Shown: positions 22,544 through 31,563, numbered from the stretch's first letter. The stretch is 64,000 nt of DNA from RGIG4608 sp045651165 (GCA_045651165.1 JAZRRX010000013.1:1-64000), one strand, 5' to 3'. The notes: a model not told the origin generated them from the letters alone. Program-made: numbers and translations.

Positions 22544-24481
22544 TTATCTCACCTTATCAGCAATTTCCTTTGCAATCTTCAAGATGAATTCATCGGCTGT
22601 CATAGTACCGATGTCACCCTCTTTACGAGAACGAACTGCAACTGTACCTGCCTCAAGCTCCTTACCACCCACAACGAGCATATAGGGAACCTTTTCCTGC
22701 TGAGCATTTCTAATCTTATAGCCGATAGTTTCGTTTCTTCTATCAACTTCACATCTTATGCCAAGAGCAGTGAGCTTACGGGAGAGGTCGTCACAATATT
22801 CAACCTGAGCGTCACCCATGGGGAGCATCTTAACCTGAACGGGAGCCATCCAAGTGGGAAGAGCACCTGCATACTTTTCAAGAAGGAGTGCGAGTGTTCT
22901 TTCATAGCAACCCATTGAAGTTCTGTGAATGATATAAGGTGTTTTAAGTGTATTGTCGGAGTCAACGTATTCCATACCGAACTTTTTAGCAAGAAGCATA
23001 TCAACCTGAATTGTAACGATTGTATCTTCCTTACCGAAAACGTTTTTGCACTGAATGTCGAGCTTAGGACCGTAGAATGCCGCCTCATCGATACCTACAA
23101 CGTAGTTTTCACGACCGATGTTTGCATCAAGAAGCTTTTCCATAATGGACTGAGCTTCATCCCATTGTTCAGGAGTACCTTCGTACTTATCTGTACGTTT
23201 GGGATCCCACTGTGAGAAACGGAATGTGCAGTCTTCAAGAAGACCGAGAGTTTCAAGGCAGTAGAGAGCAAGGTCAAGACAACCCTTGAATTCTTCTTCG
23301 AGCTGTTCGGGACGAAGAACAAGGTGTCCTTCGGAAATTGTGAACTGACGAACACGAATAAGACCATGCATTTCACCACTATCTTCGTTTCTAAAGAGTG
23401 TGGATGTTTCACCAAGACGCATAGGAAGGTCACGATAGGATCTCTTCTTGTTAAGGAATACTTGGTACTGGAAAGGACAAGTCATAGGACGAAGTGCGAA
23501 GCATTCCTTTGTTTCGTCATCAGGGTCGCCAAGAATGAACATACCGTCACGGTAGTGATCCCAGTGACCAGAAATTCTATAGAGGTCGCGCTTTGCCATA
23601 AGAGGTGTCTTTGTGAGAAGGTAGCCACGTCTTTGTTCTTCATCTTCAATCCATCTCTGAAGAGTTTGAATTACCTTTGAACCCTTGGGGAGTATGATGG
23701 GCAAGCCCTGACCGATTGAATCAACAGTTGTGAAATATTCAAGCTCACGTCCAATCTTGTTGTGGTCGCGCTTTCTTGCTTCTTCAAGCATTGTGATGTA
23801 TGCGTTAAGCTCGTCTTTAGAGGGGAATGCTACACCATAAACTCTTTGAAGCATCTTGTTCTTTTGGTCACCCTTCCAATAAGCACCTGTGCACTGTGTG
23901 AGCTTAACTGCCTTTACAGCGCCTGTGGAGAAGAGGTGAGGGCCAGCACAAAGGTCTGTGAATTCACCCTGTGTATAGAAGCTGATTACAGCATCCTCGG
24001 GGAGCTCTTCGATAAGCTGAACCTTATAGGGCTCGTTCTTTTCGTTCATAAGAGCAATTGCTTCAGCACGAGGAAGCTCTTGTCTTGTAATAAGAAGATT
24101 TTCTTTAACGATTTTCTTCATTTCCGCTTCAAGCTTTGAAAGAATTTCGGGAGTGAAGGAAACCTCGGAATCAAAATCATAATAGAAGCCATTTTCGATC
24201 GCAGGACCGATTGTAAGCTTTGTTTCAGGATAAAGGCGCTTAACTGCTTGCGCAAGAATGTGAGAAGCGGTATGATTGAAAACGTGCTTGCCGTCTGTAT
24301 CCTTAAATGTAAGAAGTTCAACCTCTGCATCATTTTCGATAAGGTAATTAAGAGCAACAACGTTGCCGTCAGCCTTTGCAGCAATTACGCTGCGGTCAAT
24401 TTTCTCCGCCTGACGAGCCGCATCATATACTGTGATGGGTGCATCGAATTCAAGGCAGAGATCTAAAAGTTTGATTTTCAT
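22544..24481 (-). CDS. thrS: Threonyl-tRNA synthetase
   Basis: A 645-residue class II synthetase: N-terminal TGS domain, editing domain with HTASHILAQAVKRLYP, catalytic core (RNEDSGEMHGLIRVR is motif 2) and C-terminal anticodon-binding domain. ATG 24481 follows AGGAGAT; the 13-residue upstream extension would start inside the T-box terminator and is rejected. The core is divergent: the usual CPGH is CPFQ, and the region normally reading QDDAH is ISEGH, so a residue known to contact threonine is altered, though the Cys and His zinc ligands are kept. Expression is controlled by a T-box leader. Confidence 0.95.
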   Translation of the reverse strand: MKIKLLDLCLEFDAPITVYDAARQAEKIDRSVIAAKADGNVVALNYLIENDAEVELLTFKDTDGKHVFNHTASHILAQAVKRLYPETKLTIGPAIENGFYYDFDSEVSFTPEILSKLEAEMKKIVKENLLITRQELPRAEAIALMNEKNEPYKVQLIEELPEDAVISFYTQGEFTDLCAGPHLFSTGAVKAVKLTQCTGAYWKGDQKNKMLQRVYGVAFPSKDELNAYITMLEEARKRDHNKIGRELEYFTTVDSIGQGLPIILPKGSKVIQTLQRWIEDEEQRRGYLLTKTPLMAKRDLYRISGHWDHYRDGMFILGDPDDETKECFALRPMTCPFQYQVFLNKKRSYRDLPMRLGETSTLFRNEDSGEMHGLIRVRQFTISEGHLVLRPEQLEEEFKGCLDLALYCLETLGLLEDCTFRFSQWDPKRTDKYEGTPEQWDEAQSIMEKLLDANIGRENYVVGIDEAAFYGPKLDIQCKNVFGKEDTIVTIQVDMLLAKKFGMEYVDSDNTLKTPYIIHRTSMGCYERTLALLLEKYAGALPTWMAPVQVKMLPMGDAQVEYCDDLSRKLTALGIRCEVDRRNETIGYKIRNAQQEKVPYMLVVGGKELEAGTVAVRSRKEGDIGTMTADEFILKIAKEIADKVR

Positions 24482-24504
24482 AATTCTATCTCCTAAAAAA
24501 GTAA

Positions 24505-24719
24505 TTAAAAACAAAAACACCCCGAACGACGAAAAGCCGTTCGGGGTGCGATAAACAAGATTTTTCGCACGGTTCCACCCGAATTTTTTACTTAAAAAGG
24601 GTATTCAACGTGACGCACGGGTGGTATTACAACTGCTATCTTGAAGGATGTCACAGCAAATCATCCTCTCTCTGAACAAGATGGTGCAGAGGAACGTATC
24701 CCTTGCATTTTCAATTAAA
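24505..24719 (-). promoter_or_regulatory. T-box leader of thrS
   Basis: Read on the minus strand, GGGTGGAACCGTGCG (24566-24580) is the conserved T-box sequence that binds the tRNA acceptor end. It is followed by a strong terminator with arms CACCCCGAACG/CGTTCGGGGTG (about 24519-24549) and a T run, 40 bases before the start codon. The upstream part, to the mgsA stop at 24720, holds the stem I region. Uncharged tRNA-Thr should favour antitermination. The leader starts right behind mgsA, so part of its transcription may come from the mgsA promoter. Confidence 0.9.
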
Positions 24720-25154
24720 TTAGATAAGCCCGTTTCTCTTTCTATTGTATTCGGAACGGGGGTTATAAACCTCGCGCCAGTTAAGATCACCGCGATCAAG
24801 TGCCTGAACAAGAATTTCGGCAGTTGCGATGTTAGTGGCAACGGGAATATTGTGAAGATCGCACATTCTCATCATTTCTGCTTCTTCCTCGTTATAAGAG
24901 GATGAAGAACGGGTATCTCTGAAGTTGAGAAGAAGGTCGATTTCATTATATGCAAGACGGGAAGTAATTTGCTGTTCACCGCCGTGTTCACCTGTGAGCA
25001 ATTTTTCAATCTTGAGGCCTGTTGCATCTGAAATATATTTAGCTGTGATGCTTGTTGCGCAAAGATTGTGCTTACTGAGAATTCCGCAGTAAGCAATACA
25101 GAATTGTGTCATAAGTTCTTTTTTCATGTCGTGAGCTATAATTGCAATTTCCAT
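24720..25154 (-). CDS. mgsA: Methylglyoxal synthase
   Basis: A 144-residue enzyme that turns dihydroxyacetone phosphate into methylglyoxal and phosphate, a bypass of lower glycolysis. The family motifs are present: IAHDMKK near the start, LLTGEHGGEQQI near residue 52 and LLLNFRDTRSSS near residue 75, which holds the catalytic Asp, followed by DLHNIPVATNIATAEIL. Length is typical. Start follows AAAGGAT. It precedes the thrS leader on the same strand and has its own promoter. Confidence 0.95.
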   Translation of the reverse strand: MEIAIIAHDMKKELMTQFCIAYCGILSKHNLCATSITAKYISDATGLKIEKLLTGEHGGEQQITSRLAYNEIDLLLNFRDTRSSSSYNEEEAEMMRMCDLHNIPVATNIATAEILVQALDRGDLNWREVYNPRSEYNRKRNGLI

Positions 25155-25231
25155 CTTAAATCCTTTCTGTATATAAACGATTAAAACAACAAATAAACGA
25201 ACGAATAAAAATTTACATAACTTACGTCAGT

Positions 25232-25260
25232 ATTATATCACAATATACAAAAGTTGTCAA
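25232..25260 (-). promoter_or_regulatory. mgsA promoter
   Basis: On the minus strand TTGACA (25255-25260), 17 bp, TATAAT (25232-25237), about 78 bp before the start codon. Confidence 0.85.
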
Positions 25261-25275
25261 GAATTTTTATTTTTT

Positions 25276-25581
25276 CTAAGCCAAAAAATATCCAATTTTT
25301 GCTATATTTTTTATTAAAATGCGATTTCCGATGAATTTTGCCTTTCTATTTATGCTTGAGATGTGAAAAGCAACGTTTTCTTTGGATAAATCCATGCCTG
25401 TTTCAATAGAAATTTGTTCAGCAGAGATGGGGAAACTTTCACTTTTTATTAGGATTTTTATTATTTGATATTCTGTTTTTGTGAGTTCCAATTTGTAACC
25501 AAGAAGAATAACGTCATTTTCATCTTCAGCTATATAAAGATGATTATATTTTATGTAGTTTGATTTAATCATAGTTTGCAT
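25276..25581 (-). CDS. Orphan OmpR/PhoB-type winged-helix protein
   Basis: A 101-residue protein that is only the DNA-binding winged-helix domain of OmpR/PhoB response regulators (LTKTEYQIIKILIKSESFPI, then ENVAFHISSINRKAKF and GYFLA). No receiver domain is encoded upstream. The recognition helix carries H and I where R and R/K are usual, and no clear ribosome site precedes ATG 25581 or the second ATG at 25572. It lies 9 bases after a hairpin that follows valS, so it may be expressed by read-through. It could be a small stand-alone regulator or a decaying response regulator. Confidence 0.65.
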   Translation of the reverse strand: MQTMIKSNYIKYNHLYIAEDENDVILLGYKLELTKTEYQIIKILIKSESFPISAEQISIETGMDLSKENVAFHISSINRKAKFIGNRILIKNIAKIGYFLA

Positions 25582-25590
25582 ATTAAAGTT

Positions 25591-25616
25591 AATCCAAGCC
25601 CCGAGGGGCTTGGATT
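25591..25616. terminator. Hairpin between valS and the winged-helix gene
   Basis: AATCCAAGCCCC and GGGGCTTGGATT form a perfect 12-bp stem. The T tract on the minus side is weak, so termination of valS may be partial. Confidence 0.65.
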
Positions 25617-25626
25617 TAAGTTTTTA

Positions 25627-28272
25627 TTAATTCAATTTTTCAAGAGCTGCAAGAACGCCATCAAGATTTTCTTGGTATTTAGCCATCTTTGCCTTTTCAC
25701 CCTCAACAACGGCAGCAGGTGCTTTAGCAACGAAGCCTTCGTTAGAAAGTTTCTTAACGATTCTGTCAATTTCACCTTCAAGACGTTTCTTTTCACCTTC
25801 AAGTCTTGCCTTTTCCTTTTCAAAGTCGATGATATCGGACAAGGGAAGATAGATTGTTGCTGCATCTGTGATGATTTGAACGGAGTTGTCTGCACTAACT
25901 TCACCATCAAACTTTTCTGCAACACAAAGCTCACTTGCAGATGCAAGACGAACGAAGAATGCTTCACTTGAAGCACCAAAGATATCAGCATACTTTGTTT
26001 CAAGGAATACCTTTGCCTTCTTTGAAGGAGGAACGTTCATCTCACTTCTTCTTGTACGAATTGCTGTGATGGCATCAATAATCTTTGTCATCTTTTCGGC
26101 GTCAGTAGAGAAGTCAAGACCCTCATTATATTCAGGGTACTTGTCAATCATGATGCTTTCTGCACTGTGAGGAAGTGACTGATAAATTTCTTCTGTAATG
26201 AAGGGCATAAATGGATGAAGGAGTTTAAGAGTTCCGTTAAGAACGTATGCAATAACGTTTTGACAAACGAGATTTGCTTCAGTTTCTTTTTCATTAAATC
26301 TTGCCTTTGCAAGTTCAATATACCAGTCGCAGAAGATATCCCAAGTGAAAGAGTAAATTTCAGCAAGAGCTACACCAACCTCAAATCTGTCAAGGTTAGT
26401 AACAACGCTCTTTGTGAGCTCGTTGAACTTTGTAAGAATCCACTTGTCTTCAATAGCAAGCTTTGATTCTTTTGGAAGATTGATTTCGTCGATTGTAAGA
26501 TTCATTCTTACGAAACGAGAAGCATTCCAAAGCTTGTTAGCAAAGTTTCTTGCTGCTTCAATCTTTTCGTCAGAGAATCTCATATCGTTTCCTGGTGAGT
26601 TACCGGTCGCAAGTGCAAAACGAAGCGCGTCTGCACCGTATTTATCAATAATTTCAAGGGGATCGATACCATTACCCAAGGATTTTGACATCTTTCTACC
26701 CTGAGCATCTCTTACAAGACCGTGAATGAATACAGTAGAGAAGGGCTTTTGACCCATGTGCTCAAGACCTGAGAAAATCATACGAGAAACCCAGAATGTA
26801 ATAATATCGTAACCTGTTACAAGCACGCTTGTGGGATAGTACTTTGCAAGGTCTTCTGTGTTTTCGGGCCAACCGAGTGTTGAGAAGGGCCAAAGAGCAG
26901 ATGAGAACCATGTATCAAGAACGTCCTCGTCCTGACGAACGGGCTTGCCACACTTGGGACAAGTTGTAATGTCCTCTTTAGAAACTGTCATTTCACCACA
27001 ATCATCGCAATAGAATGCAGGGATTCTGTGTCCCCACCAAAGTTGACGGGAGATACACCAGTCAAGGATATTGTTCATCCAGTTGAAATAGTTCTTTGAG
27101 AATCTTTCGGGAATAAAGTTGATGTCGCCAGATTCAACTGCCTCAATAGCGGGCTTTGCAAGGGGTTTCATCTTAACGAACCACTGGTCGCTTGTAAGGG
27201 GTTCAACAGTTGTTCCACAACGATAGCAAACACCAACGTTATGGTCGTGAGCAACAGTTTTAACGAGGAATCCTTGTTCCTCAAGGTCGGCAACAAGCGC
27301 CTTACGGCACGCGTAACGATCCATACCCTCGTATTTACCTGCGTATGCATTCATTGTTGCATCGTCGTTCATAACCTTAATCTGCTCAAGGTCGTGGCGC
27401 TGACCAACAAGGAAGTCGTTGGGGTCATGCGCGGGAGTAATCTTAACGCAACCTGTACCGAAGCCAATTTCAACGTAATCGTCTGCGATAACAGGAATTT
27501 CTCTATTTACGATGGGCAAAATAAGTGTTTTACCTATAAGATGCTTTGTATTTTCATCTTCGGGGTTAACTGCAACTGCAGTATCACCGAACATTGTTTC
27601 AGGACGTGTTGTAGCAACTTCAACGAAGCCGTCTTCACCCTTGATGGGATATTTGATGTGCCAGAAAGACCCGGGCATATCTTTGTATTCAACCTCTGCA
27701 TCGGAAAGGGCAGTAAGGCATCTGGGACACCAGTTGATAATTCTGTAACCACGATAGATAAGACCCTTGTTATAAAGGTTAACAAAAACTTCGCGAACTG
27801 CGTGTGAACAGCCATCGTCCATAGTAAAACGCTGACGTGACCAGTCGCAAGAAGCGCCGAGTTTCTTCAACTGACCTGTAATTCTTGCTTCGTAAGTATC
27901 CTTCCAACCCCAAACGCGTTCAAGGAATTTTTCACGACCGAGGTCGTAACGAGAAAGTCCCTCATCAACACGAAGACGTTCCTCAACCTTAATTTGAGTT
28001 GCAATACCTGCATGGTCAGTGCCAGGAACCCAAAGTGTATTAAAGCCCTGCATTCTCTTGTAACGAACAAGAATATCCTGCAAAGTTTCGTCAAGGGCGT
28101 GTCCCATATGGAGCTGACCTGTAACGTTGGGCGGAGGAATTACGATTGAAAATGCGGGATTATTATTATTTTTGTCGGGTGTGAAATAACCCTTATCACA
28201 CCATTCCTGATATATTCTGTCCTCAAATTCTTGTGGAGAATATGTCTTTGGAAGCTCGTTGTAGCTGTTCAT
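25627..28272 (-). CDS. valS: Valyl-tRNA synthetase
   Basis: An 881-residue class I synthetase of normal length. It has the HIGH motif as HMGH in NVTGQLHMGHALDE, the editing domain with ATTRPETMFGDTAVAVNPED, KMSKS in GRKMSKSLGNGIDP near residue 525, a tRNA-binding domain and a C-terminal coiled-coil arm. It charges tRNA-Val and edits threonine mischarging. Start ATG 28272 has GAGG about ten bases upstream. It is preceded by a T-box leader with its own promoter. Confidence 0.96.
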   Translation of the reverse strand: MNSYNELPKTYSPQEFEDRIYQEWCDKGYFTPDKNNNNPAFSIVIPPPNVTGQLHMGHALDETLQDILVRYKRMQGFNTLWVPGTDHAGIATQIKVEERLRVDEGLSRYDLGREKFLERVWGWKDTYEARITGQLKKLGASCDWSRQRFTMDDGCSHAVREVFVNLYNKGLIYRGYRIINWCPRCLTALSDAEVEYKDMPGSFWHIKYPIKGEDGFVEVATTRPETMFGDTAVAVNPEDENTKHLIGKTLILPIVNREIPVIADDYVEIGFGTGCVKITPAHDPNDFLVGQRHDLEQIKVMNDDATMNAYAGKYEGMDRYACRKALVADLEEQGFLVKTVAHDHNVGVCYRCGTTVEPLTSDQWFVKMKPLAKPAIEAVESGDINFIPERFSKNYFNWMNNILDWCISRQLWWGHRIPAFYCDDCGEMTVSKEDITTCPKCGKPVRQDEDVLDTWFSSALWPFSTLGWPENTEDLAKYYPTSVLVTGYDIITFWVSRMIFSGLEHMGQKPFSTVFIHGLVRDAQGRKMSKSLGNGIDPLEIIDKYGADALRFALATGNSPGNDMRFSDEKIEAARNFANKLWNASRFVRMNLTIDEINLPKESKLAIEDKWILTKFNELTKSVVTNLDRFEVGVALAEIYSFTWDIFCDWYIELAKARFNEKETEANLVCQNVIAYVLNGTLKLLHPFMPFITEEIYQSLPHSAESIMIDKYPEYNEGLDFSTDAEKMTKIIDAITAIRTRRSEMNVPPSKKAKVFLETKYADIFGASSEAFFVRLASASELCVAEKFDGEVSADNSVQIITDAATIYLPLSDIIDFEKEKARLEGEKKRLEGEIDRIVKKLSNEGFVAKAPAAVVEGEKAKMAKYQENLDGVLAALEKLN

Positions 28273-28319
28273 TTTTTGAACCTCGCTTTCTTAAATGTAT
28301 GTAGTGATTTTTTTACCAT

Positions 28320-28585
28320 AAAAACAAAAAATCCCCCATCCTGATATCAGGACGTGGGAACGCGGTACCACCTGATTTCGCATTCAATATGTGAATGCGC
28401 ACTCAAAATCTTTAACGGAGAATGCCGTTCCTTGCTACTTTCTTTATATAGATATAAAGCCGTTTCACAAAGACCGCTCGGGGACTACTTCATTTTGCTC
28501 TGCCACAGACTCGCACCAAATGTCTGCTCTCTTTAGACTTATACAAAATTACTCCTTCCCGTCAGGGCGTTTCATATCGAGAATT
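28320..28585 (-). promoter_or_regulatory. T-box leader of valS
   Basis: On the minus strand AGGTGGTACCGCGTTCC (about 28353-28369) is the T-box sequence. It overlaps a terminator stem built from GTCCTGATATCAGGA with outer CCCAC/GGGG pairs and ends in a T run near 28328. The remaining ~200 bases up to the promoter form the stem I region. It should respond to uncharged tRNA-Val. Together with the promoter it fills most of the 450-bp gene-free gap 28273-28722. Confidence 0.92.
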
Positions 28586-28614
28586 AGTATAGCACACAGA
28601 CAAAAAAATGTCAA
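28586..28614 (-). promoter_or_regulatory. Promoter of the valS T-box transcript
   Basis: On the minus strand TTGACA (28609-28614), 17 bp, TATACT (28586-28591). Confidence 0.85.
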
Positions 28615-28722
28615 TAAATTTGCGAAAAAAACTTCATTTTGACACAAAATTGTCGCCCTGCGAAGAAAAATTATGCTACAATTAATATGGAATAACAAAA
28701 AGCGCCGAGAAAGGAGCAAAAA

Positions 28723-28953
28723 TTGACTTGGGAAATAGCAGTTGGAGTATTTGGCATAATCTCCGCCTTTATTGCGGTGATGAATGTGGTCGTTAAGATA
28801 AATTCAACACTTGCAAAGCTTGAAAGTGCGGTGATTCAACTGAAAGAAACAATGGAGCATCAATCCGACAAAAACAATCATTTTTATACCGAACTTGCAG
28901 AGCACGAAAAACGCCTTTGCGTGCTTGAAAGAGAGTGGGGTGCAAAGATATGA
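28723..28953 (+). CDS. Small membrane/coiled-coil protein of a holin-like pair
   Basis: A 76-residue protein starting at TTG 28723 behind AAAGGAG. It has one N-terminal membrane helix (AVGVFGIISAFIAVMNVVV) and then a charged coiled-coil tail (INSTLAKLESAVIQLKETME). Such proteins commonly sit beside holins in clostridial prophages. Its stop codon overlaps the start of the next gene in ATGA, a sign of translational coupling. No other phage gene is nearby. Confidence 0.65.
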   Translation: MTWEIAVGVFGIISAFIAVMNVVVKINSTLAKLESAVIQLKETMEHQSDKNNHFYTELAEHEKRLCVLEREWGAKI

Positions 28954-29171
28954 AAAAGATTGATTTGAAAACAAAGCTTTCGAGCCGAAAATTCTGGATG
29001 GCACTTGGCGCACTTGTCTGCGCGTTGTGTGTACTGTTTGGCGTTGATGACTTGACTGTTGAAAAACTTGCCACAACTATAAGTGCATTAGGAGTGCTTG
29101 CGGCATATATTTTAACCGAAGGGTATATCGACTCCAAGCGAATAGATAATGGCGAAGATAAAACTGAATAG
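28950..29171 (+). CDS. Phage-holin-like small membrane protein
   Basis: A 73-residue protein with two membrane helices (KFWMALGALVCALCVLFGV and LATTISALGVLAAYILTEGY) and a charged C-terminus, resembling small clostridial phage holins that open the membrane for an endolysin. ATG 28950 is used since it overlaps the stop of the partner gene; five extra residues upstream are possible but unsupported. There is no endolysin, so this is either a phage remnant or a domesticated pair. Confidence 0.65.
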   Translation: MKKIDLKTKLSSRKFWMALGALVCALCVLFGVDDLTVEKLATTISALGVLAAYILTEGYIDSKRIDNGEDKTE

Positions 29172-29178
29172 TATAAAT

Positions 29179-29207
29179 GGGCAAGCGCTTTGGTGCTTGC
29201 CCTTTAT
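29179..29207 (+). terminator. Terminator after the holin-like pair
   Basis: GGGCAAGC and GCTTGCCC form the stem about eight bases after the stop codon, followed by TTTAT. Confidence 0.7.
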
Positions 29208-29231
29208 GTATAACAAAATTCGACAAAATTA

Positions 29232-29260
29232 TTGACAATTATGGTGAAATATAGTAAAAT
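29232..29260 (+). promoter_or_regulatory. Promoter of the prepilin-like gene
   Basis: TTGACA (29232-29237), 17 bp, TAAAAT (29255-29260). Confidence 0.8.
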
Positions 29261-29312
29261 AAGGGCGTTGCGTATATAATCATACACAAGACTTTTTAAG
29301 GAGAATTTCAAA

Positions 29313-29669
29313 ATGAGAAATAATAAAAAGGGATTTACCCTTGTTGAATTGCTTGTAGTTATTGCAATTCTTGCAATACTTGCAACTGTAACTATTGTTG
29401 GATATACAGTTTTTGTAAACAAAGCTAATCAATCTAAAGCAGAATCCGAGCTTCGTCAAATTGTTACCTATGTAAATGCTGAATTTGCAGACGATGGAAA
29501 GTGGGATGATTTGGATAAGAGCACTATGACGAAAGAGCAGCTTACATCTAAAATTAATGGCTGCACGGATTTAAATAAATTCCAAAAGGTAACCGTTACA
29601 GAGAAAGATGGTGTGTTTACCATCACATATACTGTAGCAGGAGTTACTGTTTCTGGTGATCTTGATTAA
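29313..29669 (+). CDS. Type IV prepilin-like protein (orphan)
   Basis: A 118-residue prepilin. The class III signal is clear: a basic leader MRNNKK, cleavage after Gly7, then FTLVELLVVIAILAILATVT with the conserved Glu at position +5 of the mature protein. The rest is a small soluble head without cysteines. Such proteins build type IV or competence pseudopili after processing by prepilin peptidase. No assembly ATPase, peptidase or other pilin lies in the window, although comEC and dprA are within 12 kb. Strong ribosome site and own promoter and terminator. Confidence 0.88.
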   Translation: MRNNKKGFTLVELLVVIAILAILATVTIVGYTVFVNKANQSKAESELRQIVTYVNAEFADDGKWDDLDKSTMTKEQLTSKINGCTDLNKFQKVTVTEKDGVFTITYTVAGVTVSGDLD

Positions 29670-29683
29670 ACGCAGTACATACA

Positions 29684-29716
29684 AAAAAGCGCCAAGAAAT
29701 AACTTGGCGCTTTTTG
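29684..29716 (+). terminator. Terminator after the prepilin-like gene
   Basis: AAAAAGCGCCAAG and CTTGGCGCTTTTT form a perfect 13-bp stem with a short loop. Confidence 0.9.
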
Positions 29717-29781
29717 TATGTAAATTAACGTACTTGTAAATCAAAATTTTAAAAATTCAGCATATATTTTATTACTAAATA

Positions 29782-29810
29782 TTGATTTTTTAATTGATGT
29801 GTGATAAAAT
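29782..29810 (+). promoter_or_regulatory. alr promoter
   Basis: TTGATT (29782-29787), 17 bp, TAAAAT (29805-29810), 33 bp before the TTG start. Confidence 0.65.
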
Positions 29811-29843
29811 ATTATGGTAAATTTAGGGAAAGGAGATGCTACT

Positions 29844-31055
29844 TTGAAGGATAACTATATTTCAAAAAGAAAACGTTTTTGGGCAGAGATTGATATGAAT
29901 GCTGCCGAAAAGAATTTTAACGTAATTAAGTCAAAATTGAATAATAGAACTAAACTTTGTTGTGTTGTTAAGGCAAACGCTTATGGACATGGCGCTGTGT
30001 ATCTTTCAAAGCTTTACGAAAAGCTCGGTGCGGACTTTTTTGCAGTTTCTAATATAGAAGAAGCAATGCAGCTTCGTAATAATGGTATAAGCACTCCTAT
30101 CTTGATTTTGGGTTATACACCCACTTCTTGTGCATCAATTCTTGCCGAGAATAACATTTCGCAAAGTGTATTTTCATATTCCTATGCCAAAGAACTTTCA
30201 AAGAGCGCCATTTCTGACGGAGTAAAAGTTAAAATACATATTAAACTCGACTCCGGAATGGGCAGAATTGGTTTTGATTGCATTCATAAACGAGAAGAAA
30301 TGATTGATAGCATAGTTGACGTTTGCAATATGTCAGGACTTGAAAATGAGGGTATTTTCACCCATTTTGCCTTGGCAGATGATGGAATTGATGGTGCGGA
30401 ATTCACAAGACTTCAATATGAAAGATTCATTTCTGCCGTTGATGAATTAAAGGCTCGTGGAATTGAATTTGAAATAAAGCATTGTGCCAATAGTGCAACA
30501 ACTTTTGAATACCCCGAATATCATCTTGATATGGTACGCGTGGGAGTTGTTCTTTATGGTGTTGCCCCCTCAGCAAAGGTGTGTGGTTGTGAAGAACTCA
30601 CTCCCGTGATGAGCTTGAAATCCGTTATATCAATGATAAAGGAAATAGAAAAGGGGGATACCGTTAGCTATGGTTGTACCTTTAAGGCAGAGAAGAAAAC
30701 TAAAATTGCAACGGCTCCTGTAGGTTATGCGGACGGATTTTGGCGTTCAAATGCAGAAAATGGTACACAAATGCTCATTCGTGGTCAAAGAGTAAATATC
30801 GTTGGTAGAGTGTGTATGGACCAACTTATGCTTGACGTTACAAACGTTAAGGGGGTGCGAGAGGGAGATTATATCACCCTAATTGGTGGGGATAAAGATG
30901 AATTTATCACTGCGGACGAATTAGCAAAGAACAACGGAACTATCGGCTATGAAATGATTTGTGCAATAGGCGAGCGTGTTCCAAGATTTTATATAAAGGA
31001 CTACGAAATAGTTTACGTTAAAGATAACATCGTGTCCTATGAGATTTCAGAATAA
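29844..31055 (+). CDS. alr: Alanine racemase
   Basis: A 403-residue PLP enzyme that makes D-alanine for peptidoglycan. The PLP lysine is Lys43 in CCVVKANAYGHGA, and the second catalytic residue is the Tyr of VSYGCTF about two thirds along. The start is taken as TTG 29844 because AAAGGAGA lies seven bases upstream; an in-frame ATG at 29814 comes too close to the promoter and lacks a ribosome site. It is followed by tadA. Confidence 0.94.
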   Translation: MKDNYISKRKRFWAEIDMNAAEKNFNVIKSKLNNRTKLCCVVKANAYGHGAVYLSKLYEKLGADFFAVSNIEEAMQLRNNGISTPILILGYTPTSCASILAENNISQSVFSYSYAKELSKSAISDGVKVKIHIKLDSGMGRIGFDCIHKREEMIDSIVDVCNMSGLENEGIFTHFALADDGIDGAEFTRLQYERFISAVDELKARGIEFEIKHCANSATTFEYPEYHLDMVRVGVVLYGVAPSAKVCGCEELTPVMSLKSVISMIKEIEKGDTVSYGCTFKAEKKTKIATAPVGYADGFWRSNAENGTQMLIRGQRVNIVGRVCMDQLMLDVTNVKGVREGDYITLIGGDKDEFITADELAKNNGTIGYEMICAIGERVPRFYIKDYEIVYVKDNIVSYEISE

Positions 31056-31116
31056 TGAATTTATTCACAAAAGATGAATAAAAATACAATTATTCTATAG
31101 AAAGTGAATAAAATCT

Positions 31117-31563
31117 ATGAAAAACAAATTTATGTTAAGGGCAATCGAAAATGCCAAAATCGCATTTAAAAATGGGGATGTGCCCGTTGGAGCAGTTATA
31201 GTCAAGGACGGAGAAATAGTTGCCGAGGCATATAACGAGAGAGAAAATTTGGGTAAAGCCACTTCCCATGCTGAAATACTTGCTATCGACCGTGCCTCTG
31301 AAAAGCTTGGCAGATGGCGTCTTTCTGATTGTGAGATGTATGTTACTCTTGAGCCGTGTCCGATGTGCGCAGGAGCAATACTTAATGCAAGAATTGGCAA
31401 GGTTTATTATGCGCTTAAAGAATCAAATTCAGGTGCACTTGGAAGTGTTCTTAATCTCAATTCATATCCGCTTCTTCACAAAGTGAAAACTGAAGTTGGT
31501 CTTTGCGAAGAAGAGAGCAGAGAATTGCTATCAAGTTTTTTTAAACAAAAGAGAGAACAATAA
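31117..31563 (+). CDS. tadA: tRNA-specific adenosine deaminase
   Basis: A 148-residue zinc deaminase that converts A34 to inosine in tRNA-Arg(ACG). The catalytic motif SHAEILAID holds zinc ligand His51 and proton-shuttle Glu53, and the second motif LEPCPMCAGAIL provides the two cysteine ligands. Length is typical. The ribosome site is weak (AGAAAGTG). Probably co-transcribed with alr, 61 bases upstream. Confidence 0.93.
   Translation: MKNKFMLRAIENAKIAFKNGDVPVGAVIVKDGEIVAEAYNERENLGKATSHAEILAIDRASEKLGRWRLSDCEMYVTLEPCPMCAGAILNARIGKVYYALKESNSGALGSVLNLNSYPLLHKVKTEVGLCEEESRELLSSFFKQKREQ

Noticed and set aside
24482..24520. A 13-residue longer N-terminus for ThrRS
   Set aside because: It would start inside the T-box terminator region, while ATG 24481 has a good ribosome site.
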